Below are positions 46,456 through 58,016 of a stretch of DNA of 64,000 nt, piece after piece (the first letter of the stretch is position 1; each line of letters starts with the position of its first letter). Below the pieces are notes generated by a model. The model had not been told where the DNA came from. It was given only the letters and a program-made list of their open reading frames with translations, and did no database searches. The DNA comes from CALZJC01 sp963781065 (lineage in GTDB: Bacteria; Acidobacteriota; Thermoanaerobaculia; Multivoradales; JAHEKO01): positions 57,574 through 121,573 of the forward strand of contig CAWAET010000024.1 of assembly GCA_963781065.1 (NCBI GenBank), in the 5' to 3' direction. Made by a program: the position numbers and the translations under genes.

Positions 46456-47544
46456 TCACCGCACCCGCCGGCGCCGATTCCGAATGTAATCCGCCAGGAT
46501 GAACTCCCCCAGATCATGCGGTGAGGCAAAGTACGCCCGCCCCCGGTTGATCTGGGTCAGCTTCTCGACGAAGTCGGTCAGCGACGGATCGGTCGCCAGC
46601 ATGAAGGTGGTCACGACGATCCGCTGACGCCGGCACATGTCGGCCTCTTCGAGCGTGCGGTTGACGATCTTCATGTCGAGCCCGAAGGGGTTCTTGTAGA
46701 TGCGGCCGCCCTCGGTCAGGGCCGAGGGCTTGCCGTCGGTGATCAGGAAGATCTGCTTGTTCGGGTGCTTCCTTCTTGCCAGCAGGCCCCGCGACATCTC
46801 CAGGGCTTCGCAAGTATTCGTGTGGTACGGCCCGGCCTGGATGTAGGGCAGCTCGGAGATCGGCACGCGCTGGGCGCGGTCGCCGAAGAGGATGACCGAC
46901 AGGGCGTCTTTGGGGTAGCGGGTGGTGATCAGCTCGGTCAGCGCCAGCGCCACGGTCTTGGCCGGGGTGATGCGGTCTTCGCCGTAGAGGATCATCGAGT
47001 GGCTGATGTCGATGGCGACGACGGTGGCGCAGCTGGTGAGGTGCTCGGTCTCGTAGACCTCGAGGTCCTCCTCGGCGAGCTCGAGGTCGCCGTGGGTGCG
47101 CTTGAGGGTGTTCTGCAGGGACTTGATCGGGTCGATGCGGCTCAGGTCGTCGCCGAAGCGCCAGGCGCGGGTCTCGGGCAGGCGCTCGGCGCCTTCGCCG
47201 GCGGCGCGGACCGGGTGGTAGCCGGCGCCGCCCTTCCGCAGGCCCTGGAAGATCTGGTCGAAGGCGCTCTGGCGCAGCCGGCGCTCGCCGGTGGTGGTGA
47301 GCTGGAGGCCGCCCTCGCCGTCGCGGGCGACCATGTTGCGCCGCTCGAGCTCGGCGAAGAACGCCTCGAGGTCGACGCCGGGGTCGATGTAGCCCTCTTC
47401 CTGGAGCTGGCGCATCCAGGCCATCGCCTGCTCGGGGTCGCCGCCGCCGGCCAGCAGCAGCTGGTTGAACAGCTTGAGCAGATCCAGGTCCGCCAGCAGC
47501 TGCTGGAGCAGAGCCGGATCGAGGTAGCCGTAGCGGTGGCGCAC
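46456..47544 (-). CDS. VWA-domain protein (partner of the MoxR-type ATPase)
   Basis: A protein of 362 residues, GTG start. A helical N-terminal part (about 1-165) precedes a von Willebrand A domain with MIDAS motif DISHSM, the threonine region NTCEALEMSRGLL and DGKPSAL. It lies 67 bases downstream of the AAA ATPase gene and on the same strand. MoxR/VWA pairs act as chelatase-like metal-insertion or chaperone modules. The client is unknown. Confidence 0.85.
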   Translation of the reverse strand: MRHRYGYLDPALLQQLLADLDLLKLFNQLLLAGGGDPEQAMAWMRQLQEEGYIDPGVDLEAFFAELERRNMVARDGEGGLQLTTTGERRLRQSAFDQIFQGLRKGGAGYHPVRAAGEGAERLPETRAWRFGDDLSRIDPIKSLQNTLKRTHGDLELAEEDLEVYETEHLTSCATVVAIDISHSMILYGEDRITPAKTVALALTELITTRYPKDALSVILFGDRAQRVPISELPYIQAGPYHTNTCEALEMSRGLLARRKHPNKQIFLITDGKPSALTEGGRIYKNPFGLDMKIVNRTLEEADMCRRQRIVVTTFMLATDPSLTDFVEKLTQINRGRAYFASPHDLGEFILADYIRNRRRRVR

Positions 47545-47611
47545 GGGTGTTGGGCCAGGCGGCTGGGCGGCGCGACGGGGAGGGGCGGCGGCCTGGCACG
47601 GGCGGCCGCGG

Positions 47612-49191
<1,580 letters not shown>

Positions 49192-49192
<1 letters not shown>

Positions 49193-50137
49193 CAGTCCTG
49201 AAGCTCCAGCCAGCGCTCGGCGTCGATCGCCGCCTTGCAGCCGGTGCCGGCGGCGGTGACCGCCTGGCGGTAGCTCGGGTCGATGACGTCGCCGCAGGCG
49301 AAGACGCCCTCGACGTTGGTGCGGGTGGTGGGCTCGTCGACCTCGAGGTAGCCGACCTCGTCCATCTCGAGCTTGCCCTGGAACAGATCGGTGTTGGGCT
49401 TGTGGCCGATGGCGATGAAGACGCCCTGGCAGGGGAACTCGGGTCTGCTCGCCGCTCTCGACGTTGCGCAGCCGGACGCCGCTGACGCCGCTGCCGCGCT
49501 CGCCGAGGATCTCTTCGACCACCGAGTTCCAGACGAACTCGATCTTGTCGTTGGCGAAGGCTCGGTCCTGCATGATCTTCGAGGCGCGCAGCTCGTCGCG
49601 GCGGTGGACCACGGTGACCTTGGTGGCGAACTTGGTCAGGTAGGTGGCCTCTTCCATGGCGGTGTCGCCGCCGCCGACGACGACCAGCTCCTTGCCCTTG
49701 AAGAAGAAGCCGTCGCAGGTGGCGCAGGCCGAGACGCCGTAGCCCATGAGCTCCTTCTCCGAGTCGAGGCCGAGGTACTTGGCGCTGGCGCCGGTGGCGA
49801 CGATCACGGCGTCACCGCGATACGACGCCTCGTCGGTGGTAATGCTGAAGGGGCGGCTGTCGAGGTCGATCTCGGTGGCTTGCTCGAACCGGACCTCGGT
49901 GCCGAAGCGCTTCACCTGCTCGCGCATCCGGTCCATCAGCTCGGGGCCCAGGATGCCCTCTGGGAAGCCGGGGTAGTTCTCGACGTCGGTGGTGATCGTC
50001 AGCTGGCCGCCGGGCTGGTTGCCCTCGAGCAGCAGCGGCTCGAGGTTGGCCCGCGCCGCGTAGAGGGCGGCGGTCATGCCCGCCGGGCCGGAGCCGACGA
50101 TGACGATTCGATAGTGGTTGTCTTCGCTGCCGCTCAA
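49192..50137 (-). CDS. trxB: Thioredoxin-disulfide reductase, frameshifted
   Basis: About 314 residues across two frames, normal TrxB length. It contains FAD motif IVGSGPAGMTAALYAARA, the redox pair in SACATCDGFFF, NADPH motif VVVGGGDTAMEEATYL and the C-terminal GVFACGDVIDPSYRQAVTAAGTGC. The frame changes near 49437-49444, where CAGACCCGAGTT would be in frame with one C fewer (length 3n+1). The TTG start has GGAGGA upstream. It reduces thioredoxin with NADPH. Confidence 0.92.
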
Positions 50138-50364
50138 GATGATCCTCCGGATGGGAAGCCCCCGGCGCCGGTCGGCGTGGGGCGGCAGAGTATAGCAACC
50201 GAAACGGGCGCTGCCGGCCGGCCGGGAGGCAGTCTGCGCGAGCTCTCGGTGGGGAGAAGGGTGGAGGGTAGAATAGGTGTCCACCGAAGCCGGCGGCTCC
50301 GCCCGCGCCGGTCCTCACGTCCAGATGACGCGGCGCCCGCCGCCGCGCAGTGAAGGGAGCTCCG

Positions 50365-50883
50365 ATGCAACTCAGCGAAGCGTTGACCGCCGCGATGAAC
50401 CGACAGGTCGGGAACGAGCTGGCGGCCTCGTCCCAGTACATTGCCATCGCCGCCCATTTCGACGCCCAGGCCCTGTCGCGGCTGGCGGCCTTCTTCTACC
50501 GCCAGTCTGACGAGGAGCGCGAGCACGCCATGAAGTTCGTCCACTTCATCGTCGAGGCGGGCGGCGCGCTGGAGATCCCGGAGGTGCCGGCGCCGACCGC
50601 GAGCTTTGCCAGCGCCGCGGAGGCGGTGGCGCTGGCGGTGGCCTCCGAGGAAGGGGTCACGCGGCAGATCTACGCCCTGGTCGACCAGGCCAAGGAAGAC
50701 AGCGACTACATCGCTCAGCGGTTTCTCGACTGGTTTGTCGACGAGCAGTTCGAGGAGATGTCCGTCATGGGCGATCTTCTGCAGGTTGTCGAGCGCGCCG
50801 GCGAGGACCAGCTGTTGCGGGTCGAGGAGTACCTCGAGCGGGGCGGGCCCGCCGCCGCGGGCGAGGGCGAGTCGTCCGGCTAG
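50365..50883 (+). CDS. Ferritin (non-haem)
   Basis: 172 residues from an ATG after GAAGGGAG. It is a four-helix ferritin with ferroxidase residues in NELAASSQYIAIAAHF, DEEREHAMKFVHFIVEAGG and DWFVDEQFEEM. It stores iron as a ferric core in a 24-mer. A TAGAAT -10-like hexamer at 50269-50274 may drive it. It diverges from trxB. Confidence 0.93.
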   Translation: MQLSEALTAAMNRQVGNELAASSQYIAIAAHFDAQALSRLAAFFYRQSDEEREHAMKFVHFIVEAGGALEIPEVPAPTASFASAAEAVALAVASEEGVTRQIYALVDQAKEDSDYIAQRFLDWFVDEQFEEMSVMGDLLQVVERAGEDQLLRVEEYLERGGPAAAGEGESSG

Positions 50884-50901
50884 CCTGGAGAGCGGCTCGG
50901 G

Positions 50902-51882
50902 TCAGCTCGGCCGCGGCAGGACCGCGGCGGCGATCTCGATCGCGTTGACCGCGCCGCCGCGGGTCAGGTTGTCCATCACCGCGCGCAGCCAGTAGCGGCC
51001 GGGCGTTCCGGTCGCCGGCGCCCCGGTTGCTGGCGACACCGGGCCGAGCAGCACGTTGTCGCGGCCGGCGGCGAGGACCGGGCCCGGTCCCGCTCCCGCC
51101 TTGGGGTCGTGCGGCTCGAGCAGCGGCTGGGCGGCGAGCGCCGCCGCGATCGCTTCGGCGCCGGGGTCTTCGGTGAACTCCACCAGCAGGCTGGCGGTGA
51201 AGCCATGGAAGACGCCGCCCTGGATGAGCTCGATTGCCGGGGTGGGCGAGCCGCCGAGCAGGCCGGCGACCTGCGCCGCCAGCGGCGCGGTGTCGCCGTC
51301 GGTCGGCAGCAGGTTGAAGGTCAGCTGATCGCCAAAGACCTCGGTCGGCCGGTCGTCGGAGAAGGCCAGCAGCGCCCGGGTCTGCTCCATGAGCTCGTCC
51401 AGGCCGCGGCGCCCGCGCATGGTGGCCGGCTGGACCAGCCAGGCGGCGGCGTCGGCGAGGCCGAGCGGGCGCAGCGGGTCGAGCAGCAGGGCGAGCAGGA
51501 CGACCGCCGGGTGCGGGCTCACCAGCAGGCCACCGGCGGCCGCCGCCTCCGAGTTCACCCCGGCGACCACCGCCACGCCGCCGGCGGGCGACCGCTCGGG
51601 GGAGATCAAGACGGTCGTCGTGCCGGCGCCGGCCAGCTGCCAGGCCGGTGCGGCCTCGTCGTAGCCTTCGCAGAGGAAGACCAGGTCGACGCCGGCGAGC
51701 TGCTCCGCCGACAGCGGCCGCACCAGGGCGGCGCCGTCGAACTCGCTCAGCGTGGCGACCTCGTCGTCGGCCTCGGCGCTCAGCAGCCGGACTTCGGTCC
51801 ACAGCTCGCGCCGCTCGCGCAGCACCCGGCGCAGCTCGGTGCCGGCGAGGCCGTTCGGTTCGACGACCGCGAGGACGCTCAA
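50902..51882 (-). CDS. USG-1/aspartate-semialdehyde dehydrogenase-like protein lacking the catalytic cysteine
   Basis: A protein of 326 residues with the Asd fold. The N-terminal NADP-type fold reads AVVEPNGLAGTELRRVL, and the C-terminal dimerisation domain carries FNLLPTDGD and GGVFHGFTASLLVEF. At the site where Asd enzymes have the NCST nucleophile, the sequence reads VSPHPAV, so normal dehydrogenase activity is not expected. USG-1 proteins show the same loss. The TTG start overlaps the pssA stop by two bases. Its function in this lipid operon is unknown. Confidence 0.8.
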   Translation of the reverse strand: MSVLAVVEPNGLAGTELRRVLRERRELWTEVRLLSAEADDEVATLSEFDGAALVRPLSAEQLAGVDLVFLCEGYDEAAPAWQLAGAGTTTVLISPERSPAGGVAVVAGVNSEAAAAGGLLVSPHPAVVLLALLLDPLRPLGLADAAAWLVQPATMRGRRGLDELMEQTRALLAFSDDRPTEVFGDQLTFNLLPTDGDTAPLAAQVAGLLGGSPTPAIELIQGGVFHGFTASLLVEFTEDPGAEAIAAALAAQPLLEPHDPKAGAGPGPVLAAGRDNVLLGPVSPATGAPATGTPGRYWLRAVMDNLTRGGAVNAIEIAAAVLPRPS

Positions 51883-52655
51883 CTGTCGGGATCGCTCACC
51901 GGGTCGGTCTGCGGTTGGCGGAGGGACTGCGGGAACCAGCGGCCGCGCAGCCACCGCACCGGCGGCGAGAAGATGTAGAGCACCGCGATGGCCAGGAAGA
52001 AGGCCGGCGGGTGGTAAGCGACCACCAACAGCAACGCGGCGGCGGGCAGGATCATGCGATAGCTCCAGCGCTGGCGCAGATCGATCCGCTTGCCGCTCCA
52101 GAAGCGGAAGGTCGACAGCATCAGACCGCCCAGCAGGAGCAGCGCCACGATCAGGATCAGGGCGCCCCAGCGCCAGTACGGCCCGGTGGGCGCGAAGAAG
52201 AGGATCGAGGCCAGGGCGCAAGCGGCGGCCGGCGACGGCAGGCCGACGAAGTAGCGGCTGTCGACCGGTCTGGTCTGGACGTTGAACCTGGCCAGCCGGG
52301 CGGCGGTGCAGACCAGGTAGCACAGCGGCACCAGCCAGCCGATCCGGCCCAGGTCGCGCAGCCCCCAGATATAGGTCAGCAACGCCGGGGTGACGCCAAA
52401 GGTCAGGACGTCGGCCAGCGAGTCGAACTCGCGGCCGAAGGCGCTCTCGGTGCCGGTCAGCCGGGCCAGCCGGCCGTCCAGGGCGTCGAGCAGGGCGGCG
52501 GCGAAGATCAGCAGGGCGGCGCGCTGGAAGTCGCCGCGCAGCCCGCAGATCAAGGCGTAGAAGCCCATCAGGATGTTGCCGATGGTGAGCAGGCTGGGCA
52601 GCATGTAGGCGCCCCGCCGCAGCCGCTTGCGAACGTGCTGACCTCCTGGCTTCAT
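51879..52655 (-). CDS. pssA: CDP-diacylglycerol--serine O-phosphatidyltransferase
   Basis: A protein of 258 residues with about seven hydrophobic helices. The CDP-alcohol phosphotransferase motif D-G-x2-A-R-x8-G-x3-D-x3-D is complete in LDGRLARLTGTESAFGREFDSLAD. It makes phosphatidylserine, which psd directly upstream decarboxylates to phosphatidylethanolamine. The genes overlap by four bases. Confidence 0.95.
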   Translation of the reverse strand: MKPGGQHVRKRLRRGAYMLPSLLTIGNILMGFYALICGLRGDFQRAALLIFAAALLDALDGRLARLTGTESAFGREFDSLADVLTFGVTPALLTYIWGLRDLGRIGWLVPLCYLVCTAARLARFNVQTRPVDSRYFVGLPSPAAACALASILFFAPTGPYWRWGALILIVALLLLGGLMLSTFRFWSGKRIDLRQRWSYRMILPAAALLLVVAYHPPAFFLAIAVLYIFSPPVRWLRGRWFPQSLRQPQTDPVSDPDS

Positions 52656-53287
52656 GCCCCCCCCTTGCGCCGCGCCATCGGCGTCAGACCTTCGCGCACC
52701 CGGTCTCCCGGCTGCACCAGGATCTCGAACGAGTCCGGGACCAGCAGGTCGACCCGCGAGCCGAACTTGATCAGCCCCATGAGCTGCCCGGCCTCGACCC
52801 GCTGCTCCGGCTCGAGGTAGCAGACCACGCGCCGGGCCAGCAGGCCGGCGAGCTGGCGGATGCCGACGAGCTCGCCGTCGTCTCGCCGGATGACGGTCAG
52901 GTGGCTCTCGTTGTCGGCCGCGGCGGCGCGAAAGGCCGCCAGCTTGGGACCCGGGCGGTAGCGGCTGAGCACCACGCTGCCGGCGGTGGGGGCACGCTGC
53001 ACGTGCACGTTGAAGACCGAGAGAAAGGTGACCACGCGCTGAAAACCGCCCTCGCCCAACTCCGGCAGAGTGACCCGATCGACCGCCGTGACCTTGCCGT
53101 CGGCGGCCGCCAGCAGCACCTCCGGGTCGCCTCCGGTGCCACGCGCGGGCACCCGGAAGAAGGCCAGCAGCAGCAGCGCTAGAAAGGCCACCACCAGCGC
53201 CGGCAGCCAGAGACGCATGGCCGCCAGGGCCAAGGCCACCAGCACAAAGGGCAGCACGAACGGCCAGGCTTCGCGGGCAAAGCTCAT
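52652..53287 (-). CDS. psd: Phosphatidylserine decarboxylase proenzyme
   Basis: A protein of 211 residues, the short bacterial form. N-terminal membrane helices are followed by the catalytic domain with FLSVFNVHVQRAP. The self-cleavage site is the Gly-Ser in LIKFGSRVDL (usually LGS), where Ser becomes the pyruvoyl group. It forms the psd-pssA pair for phosphatidylethanolamine synthesis. Confidence 0.95.
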   Translation of the reverse strand: MSFAREAWPFVLPFVLVALALAAMRLWLPALVVAFLALLLLAFFRVPARGTGGDPEVLLAAADGKVTAVDRVTLPELGEGGFQRVVTFLSVFNVHVQRAPTAGSVVLSRYRPGPKLAAFRAAAADNESHLTVIRRDDGELVGIRQLAGLLARRVVCYLEPEQRVEAGQLMGLIKFGSRVDLLVPDSFEILVQPGDRVREGLTPMARRKGGA

Positions 53288-53341
53288 CGGCTGCTGCTGC
53301 GGCTCCCGGCCGGGGCGGTCAGGGGATCTCGCAGGGCGGTC

Positions 53342-53584
53342 CTAGCCGCCGGCGGAGACCGGCGAGGACTGGCGGTGGCGGACGATCGCAGTCATGCGAT
53401 CCTTGAGAAAGAGCTTGTGCCGCTTGAGCTGCTTGATCTCCAGCTCGTCCTCCTCGGCGAGGAAGGACTTCTGCGCCAACTCCCGAAGCCGCTTTTTCGC
53501 CGCCCGGTGGTCGTCGTGGAGCGCCTTGTACTCAGGGTCCTTGGCCAGCAGTTCCTGCCTCAGCTCGTCCTCGATCTGCGCCAT
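53342..53584 (-). CDS. YdcH/DUF465-family small coiled protein
   Basis: An 80-residue, highly charged, helical protein: YKALHDDHRAAKKRLRELAQK ... LKRHKLFLKDRMTAIVR. The LKRxKLxLKDxM segment is the hallmark of DUF465. Function is not established for the family. Confidence 0.85.
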   Translation of the reverse strand: MAQIEDELRQELLAKDPEYKALHDDHRAAKKRLRELAQKSFLAEEDELEIKQLKRHKLFLKDRMTAIVRHRQSSPVSAGG

Positions 53585-53696
53585 CGCGTCGGTCTCCTCT
53601 TGTGGTTGCCGGTAGTCGCTTGCCTTCCCTTCGGAAAGGTATCACGGGCGGCGCTTGGAGGCGTGTCGCCGCCGGTCCAGGGTCACCTCGCCAGGG

Positions 53697-54353
53697 TCAC
53701 TTCGCCGGCCGCGCCGACGGCGGTCGCAGGTAGAGCGGTGCGACCAGGACCGCCGGGTCCCAATCGATGTCGGCGCGGTGGGCGTGGCGGACGGCTACCG
53801 CGGCCAGCGGCGGCGGCTCGAGGATGCGGATGCCGGCCGCCGCATCGCCGGCCAGCCCCTGGGCGTTGAAGCCGACGATCAGCGCCGGGCCGGACTCGCG
53901 CAGGCTGTCCGCCGCGACCAGCCGCGGCTCCGCCAGCGGCCGCGGCGGCTCCGCCGAGCGGAACCACTGGGCGAACCAGTCGCCGCGCAGCGCGTCGACC
54001 ACCGCCACCACCGTCGAGCCGTCGCCGGGGCCGAGGGCCGCCAGCACCTCGAGGCTGGGCAGCGCGGTCGCCCGGATGCCCAGCGCCTGGTGCAGCCCCA
54101 GGATCGTCGCCAGGCCGACCCGCAGGCCGGTGAAGCTGCCCGGTCCCCGCAGCGCCAGCAGGCCGCCGAGGTCCGCGGCCGCCAGGCCGGCGGTGCCGAG
54201 AACGCCGTCGATCAGCCCCAGCAGGGTGGCGGAGGAGCGCTCGCGGCTCTCGGTGGCCTCGGCCAGGACCTTGTCGGCGCCTCCCACCGCGACGCTGACC
54301 CGCGGCGAGCCGGTGTCGATGGCCAGCAGCGGCCGCTCGCCGGGGCCGCTCAA
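53697..54353 (-). CDS. tsaB: tRNA threonylcarbamoyladenosine biosynthesis protein TsaB
   Basis: A protein of 218 residues. The N-terminal ASKHA fold begins LLAIDTGSPRVSVAV, and the family signature LRGPGSFTGLRVGLATILGL is intact. TsaB partners TsaD and TsaE in forming t6A37 on ANN-decoding tRNAs. The start is a TTG. It diverges from mutS. Confidence 0.93.
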   Translation of the reverse strand: MSGPGERPLLAIDTGSPRVSVAVGGADKVLAEATESRERSSATLLGLIDGVLGTAGLAAADLGGLLALRGPGSFTGLRVGLATILGLHQALGIRATALPSLEVLAALGPGDGSTVVAVVDALRGDWFAQWFRSAEPPRPLAEPRLVAADSLRESGPALIVGFNAQGLAGDAAAGIRILEPPPLAAVAVRHAHRADIDWDPAVLVAPLYLRPPSARPAK

Positions 54354-54393
54354 GGCGCCCTTTCGGCCGGCCGGATCGCCGTCTGGGGAGGGC

Positions 54394-54399
54394 TATACT
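54394..54399 (+). promoter_or_regulatory. Candidate -10 element of mutS (possibly leaderless)
   Basis: TATACT ends eight bases before the mutS ATG. No clear -35 or Shine-Dalgarno is seen. A start of transcription at the ATG would give a leaderless message. Confidence 0.4.
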
Positions 54400-54406
54400 G
54401 CCGCCG

Positions 54407-57024
54407 ATGCCCAAGCCCGCGCAGCTCACGCCGATGCTGCGCCAGTATCTGGAGCTCAAGGCGCGGTATCCGGACGCCCTGCTGTTCTACCGCATGGGCG
54501 ACTTCTACGAGCTCTTTTTCGAGGATGCGGTGCGCGCCGCGCCGCTGCTCGAGGTGACGCTGACGGCGCGGCAGAAGGGGACCGCGAGCGAGGCGCCGAT
54601 GTGCGGAGTGCCGTACCACGCCCTCGAAGTCTACCTGGGCAAGGCGGTGCGGGCGGGCCTCAAAGTGGCCGTCTGCGACCAGGTGGAGGACCCCAGCCAG
54701 TCCAAGGGGCTGGTCAAGCGCGCGGTGACCCGGGTGGTGACGCCCGGCACGGTGAGCGACCCCGAGCTGCTGGCCGCCAACGAGGACAACTTCCTGGTCG
54801 CCGTGAGCTGGGACGGCGACCGTGGCGCGGGCGCCTATCTGGACCTGTCGACCGGCGCCTTCTTCGCCCGCCGCTGGGCGGGCCCCGGCGAGGCAGTCGA
54901 CGACCTGCGGCTGCGGGCGCCGCGCGAGCTGCTGCTGATCGAGCCGGCGGCGGCACTGCCGGGCGAGATCGCCGCCTGGGCCGAGCGGCGCGGCCTCTGC
55001 GTCACCGAGCTCGACGAGGGGCAGCGGCTCGACGGGCGCCAGTCGCGCGACCTGCTGGAGCGACAGCTGGGCACCGCCACCCTGCGCGGCTACGGCCTCG
55101 AGCCGGGCGAGCCCGCGGTCGTGGCGGCGGCGGCGGCGCTCGAGTATGCCCGCACCACCCAGCAGAGCGATCTCGACCACCTGCGCGAGTTCGCGGTCTC
55201 CGAGCAGGCGGCCGGCCTGATTCTCGACTCGACCACCCTGGCCAACCTCGAGGTCTTCGCCCCGGCCCGTGGCGGCGGCCGCCGGTGGAGCCTGCTCGGG
55301 GTGCTGGACGCCACGGCGACTCCGGGCGGCGGCCGGCTCCTGCGGCGCTGGCTGCAGACGCCGCTGCGCCAGCCCGAGGCAATCGAGCGGCGGCTCGAGG
55401 CGGTCGCGGAGCTGGTGGACGGCGCCGGGCGGCGCCTTGCCCTGGCCGAGCAGCTGGCGGCGGTCGGCGATCCCGAGCGCCTGCTGAGCCGCGCCGTCCT
55501 GGGCCGGCTGCGGCCGCGTGAGGCGGCGGCGCTGCGCGACACCCTGGCGGCGACGCCGCGCATCCAGGCCGAGCTGGCCGAGGGCTCGGCCGAGCTGCTG
55601 CGACGGGTCGCCGCCGCCGATCCGTTGGCCGACCTGCTGGGCGAGCTCGAGGCAACGCTCGAGGCGAGCCCGCCGGCGGCGGTCAAGGAGGGCGGCGTCA
55701 TCCGCGCCGGCGTCGACGCCGAGCTCGACCGGGTGCGCTCGCTGGCCGGCGACGGCAAGCGCCACCTGCTCGAGCTGGAGCGGCGCGAGCGCGAGCGCAC
55801 CGGCATCGGTTCGCTCAAGGTGCGGTTCAACAAGGTCTTCGGCTACTACCTGGAGGTCACCAAGGCGAACCAGGCCTTGGTGCCCGAGGAGTACATCCGC
55901 AAGCAGACCCTGGCCAACGCCGAGCGCTACGTCACGCCCGAGCTCGAGGAGCTCGAAGAGGGCATCCTGGCCGCCGAGCAGGACCGGGCGCGGATCGAGG
56001 CCGAGCTGTACGAGGCGCTGCTGCGGCGCATCGCGGCCGCCGGCGAGCGGATCCGGGCCCTGGCGGCGGAGCTCTCGGGCTGGACGTCCTGCTGGCGTTC
56101 GCCGAGCAGGCGGCGCGGCACCGCTATGTCCGGCCCGAGATGCTGCCGGCCGGGCGGCCGATCGAGATTCGCGGCGGCCGCCACCCGGTGGTGGAGCGCG
56201 CCGCCGTCGAGCCGTTCGTCCCCAACGACGCCGACCTCGACTGCGACGCGTCGCAGATCGTCCTGCTCACCGGCCCCAACATGGGCGGCAAGTCGACCTA
56301 TCTGCGGCAGGTGGCGCTGATCGTGCTGATGGCCCAGGCCGGCAGCTTCGTGCCCGCCGACAGCGCCCGGATCTCGGTGGTCGACCGCATCTTCACCCGG
56401 GTGGGCGCCGGCGACGACCTGACCCGCGGCGAGTCGACCTTCATGAGCGAGATGATCGAGACCGCCAACATCCTCCACCAGTCGACCGCCGAGAGCCTGG
56501 TGATCCTCGACGAGGTGGGCCGCGGCACGGCCACCTTCGACGGCTTGTCGCTGGCCTGGGCGATTGTCGAGCATCTGCACGAGCATCGGCGGCCGCGGAC
56601 GCTGTTCGCGACCCACTACCACGAGCTGACCGAGCTGGCGTCGCTGCTGCCGCGGGTGGTCAACCGGACGATGGCGGTCAAGGAGTGGGAGGGCAGGATC
56701 GTCTTCCTGCGTCGGGTGATCGCCGGCAGCGCCGACAAGTCGTACGGCCTGCACGTGGCGCGGCTGGCGGGCATCCCGGTCAGCGTGGTCGAGCGTGCCG
56801 CCGAGGTGCTGCGCAACCTGGAGTCGGCGGAGTACGACCTCTCGGGGCGGCCGCGGCTGGCCCGGGGGCACGCCCCGGAGGGCGTCAACCCGGACCAGAT
56901 GGCCCTGTTCGCGCCCCCCGAGCAGGTGGTGGCCGAGATCCTCGCCGAGCTCGACGTGGATCGGCTCTCGCCGCTGGCGGCGCTCAACCTGCTGCAGGCG
57001 CTGAAAAGCCGCCTCGGCGGCTAG
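54407..57024 (+). CDS. mutS: DNA mismatch repair protein MutS, frameshifted
   Basis: About 872 residues over two frames, the normal MutS size. The mismatch-binding domain has the Phe-x-Glu wedge in FYRMGDFYELFFEDA. Connector, core and clamp follow, with FNKVFGYYLEVTKAN. The ATPase domain has Walker A TGPNMGGKST, STFMSEMIE and the Walker B region ILDEVGRGTATFDG. The frame changes near 56085, where one missing C (GGCTGGAC for GGCCTGGAC) would restore LSGLDVLLAF. Length is 3n+2. Loss of MutS would make a mutator, but an assembly error is equally possible. Confidence 0.93.
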
Positions 57025-57437
57025 AAGGGGATGTCGTCGTCGTCGGGCGCTGCCGGCGCCGCCGGCGCGGGCTCCGAGCGCCGCGGCTCGCCGCCGTCGG
57101 AGGAGGAGCCCCGCGAACCGAGCATCTGGAAGTTGTCGCAGATGATCTCGGTGCGGTACTTCTTCTCGCCGCTCTGACGATCGTCCCAGGACCGGGTCTG
57201 GATACGGCCCTCGACATAGATCTGCTTGCCCTTGGTGAGGTACTGGCCCGCGACCTCGGCCTGGCGGCCCCAGCAGACGATGGTGTGCCACTCCGTGTCT
57301 TCGCGCCGCTGGCCGTCGCGGTCCTTCCACTTGCGGCTTGTCGCCATCGTGAAGTTGGCCACGGGCTGGCCGGATGTGGTGGTTCGCAACTCCGGGTCGC
57401 GACCCAGGTTGCCGACGAGAATGACCTTGTTGACCAT
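57021..57437 (-). CDS. ssb: Single-stranded DNA-binding protein
   Basis: A 138-residue protein with an OB fold (VILVGNLGRDPELR, FTMATSRKW, TEWHTIVCWGRQAE, YVEGRIQTRSW). An acidic tail ends DDDDIPF, the canonical partner-binding tip. A GGAGGT site precedes the ATG. It is convergent with mutS, overlapping its stop by four bases. Confidence 0.97.
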   Translation of the reverse strand: MVNKVILVGNLGRDPELRTTTSGQPVANFTMATSRKWKDRDGQRREDTEWHTIVCWGRQAEVAGQYLTKGKQIYVEGRIQTRSWDDRQSGEKKYRTEIICDNFQMLGSRGSSSDGGEPRRSEPAPAAPAAPDDDDIPF

Positions 57438-57533
57438 GGGAATCTGACCTCCGGGACCGGTTGAGGGGAAAGGCTATCATGGGCTTCCGAGCGCCGTTTC
57501 AGCGATCGCCGCCGTCAGATAGAGACGAAATCG

Positions 57534-57992
57534 GTGCGTCTGATCTTGCAGAGAGTCTCCCGAGCCGCCGTGCGGGTGGACGGGGAGGTGGTCGGCGAGA
57601 TCGGCCGGGGGATGCTGGTTCTGGCCGGCGTCGAGCGGGGCGACGGCCCGGCCCAGGCGGTAAAAGCCGCCGCCAAGCTCGCCGGTCTGCGGGTCTTCGA
57701 GGACCCCGGCGGCAAGATGAACCTCAGCCTTAGGCAGGTCGAAGGCGCGGTCCTGCTGGTCTCGCAGTTCACCCTGGCCGGCTCGCTCGACCGCGGCCGC
57801 CGGCCCTCCTTCGAGCGGGCGGCGGCGCCCGAGGTGGCGCGGCCGCTGCTGGAACGCCTCGGCGCCGAGCTCGAGCAGCGCTCGGTGCCGGTCGCCCACG
57901 GCCGCTTCGGCGCCCACATGGCGGTGGAGTCGGTCAACGACGGGCCGGTGACCTTCGTGCTCGATCTGCCGCCCGGCGGCGGAACATCCTGA
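57534..57992 (+). CDS. dtd: D-aminoacyl-tRNA deacylase
   Basis: A 152-residue protein, GTG start. It starts MRLILQRVSRAAVRVDGE and carries both active-site motifs, SQFTL and NDGPVT. It removes D-amino acids (and Gly mischarged on tRNA-Ala) from tRNA. It diverges from ssb. Confidence 0.95.
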   Translation: MRLILQRVSRAAVRVDGEVVGEIGRGMLVLAGVERGDGPAQAVKAAAKLAGLRVFEDPGGKMNLSLRQVEGAVLLVSQFTLAGSLDRGRRPSFERAAAPEVARPLLERLGAELEQRSVPVAHGRFGAHMAVESVNDGPVTFVLDLPPGGGTS

Positions 57993-58016
57993 GAGCGGGA
58001 CCCAGCGCGCCGGCGC

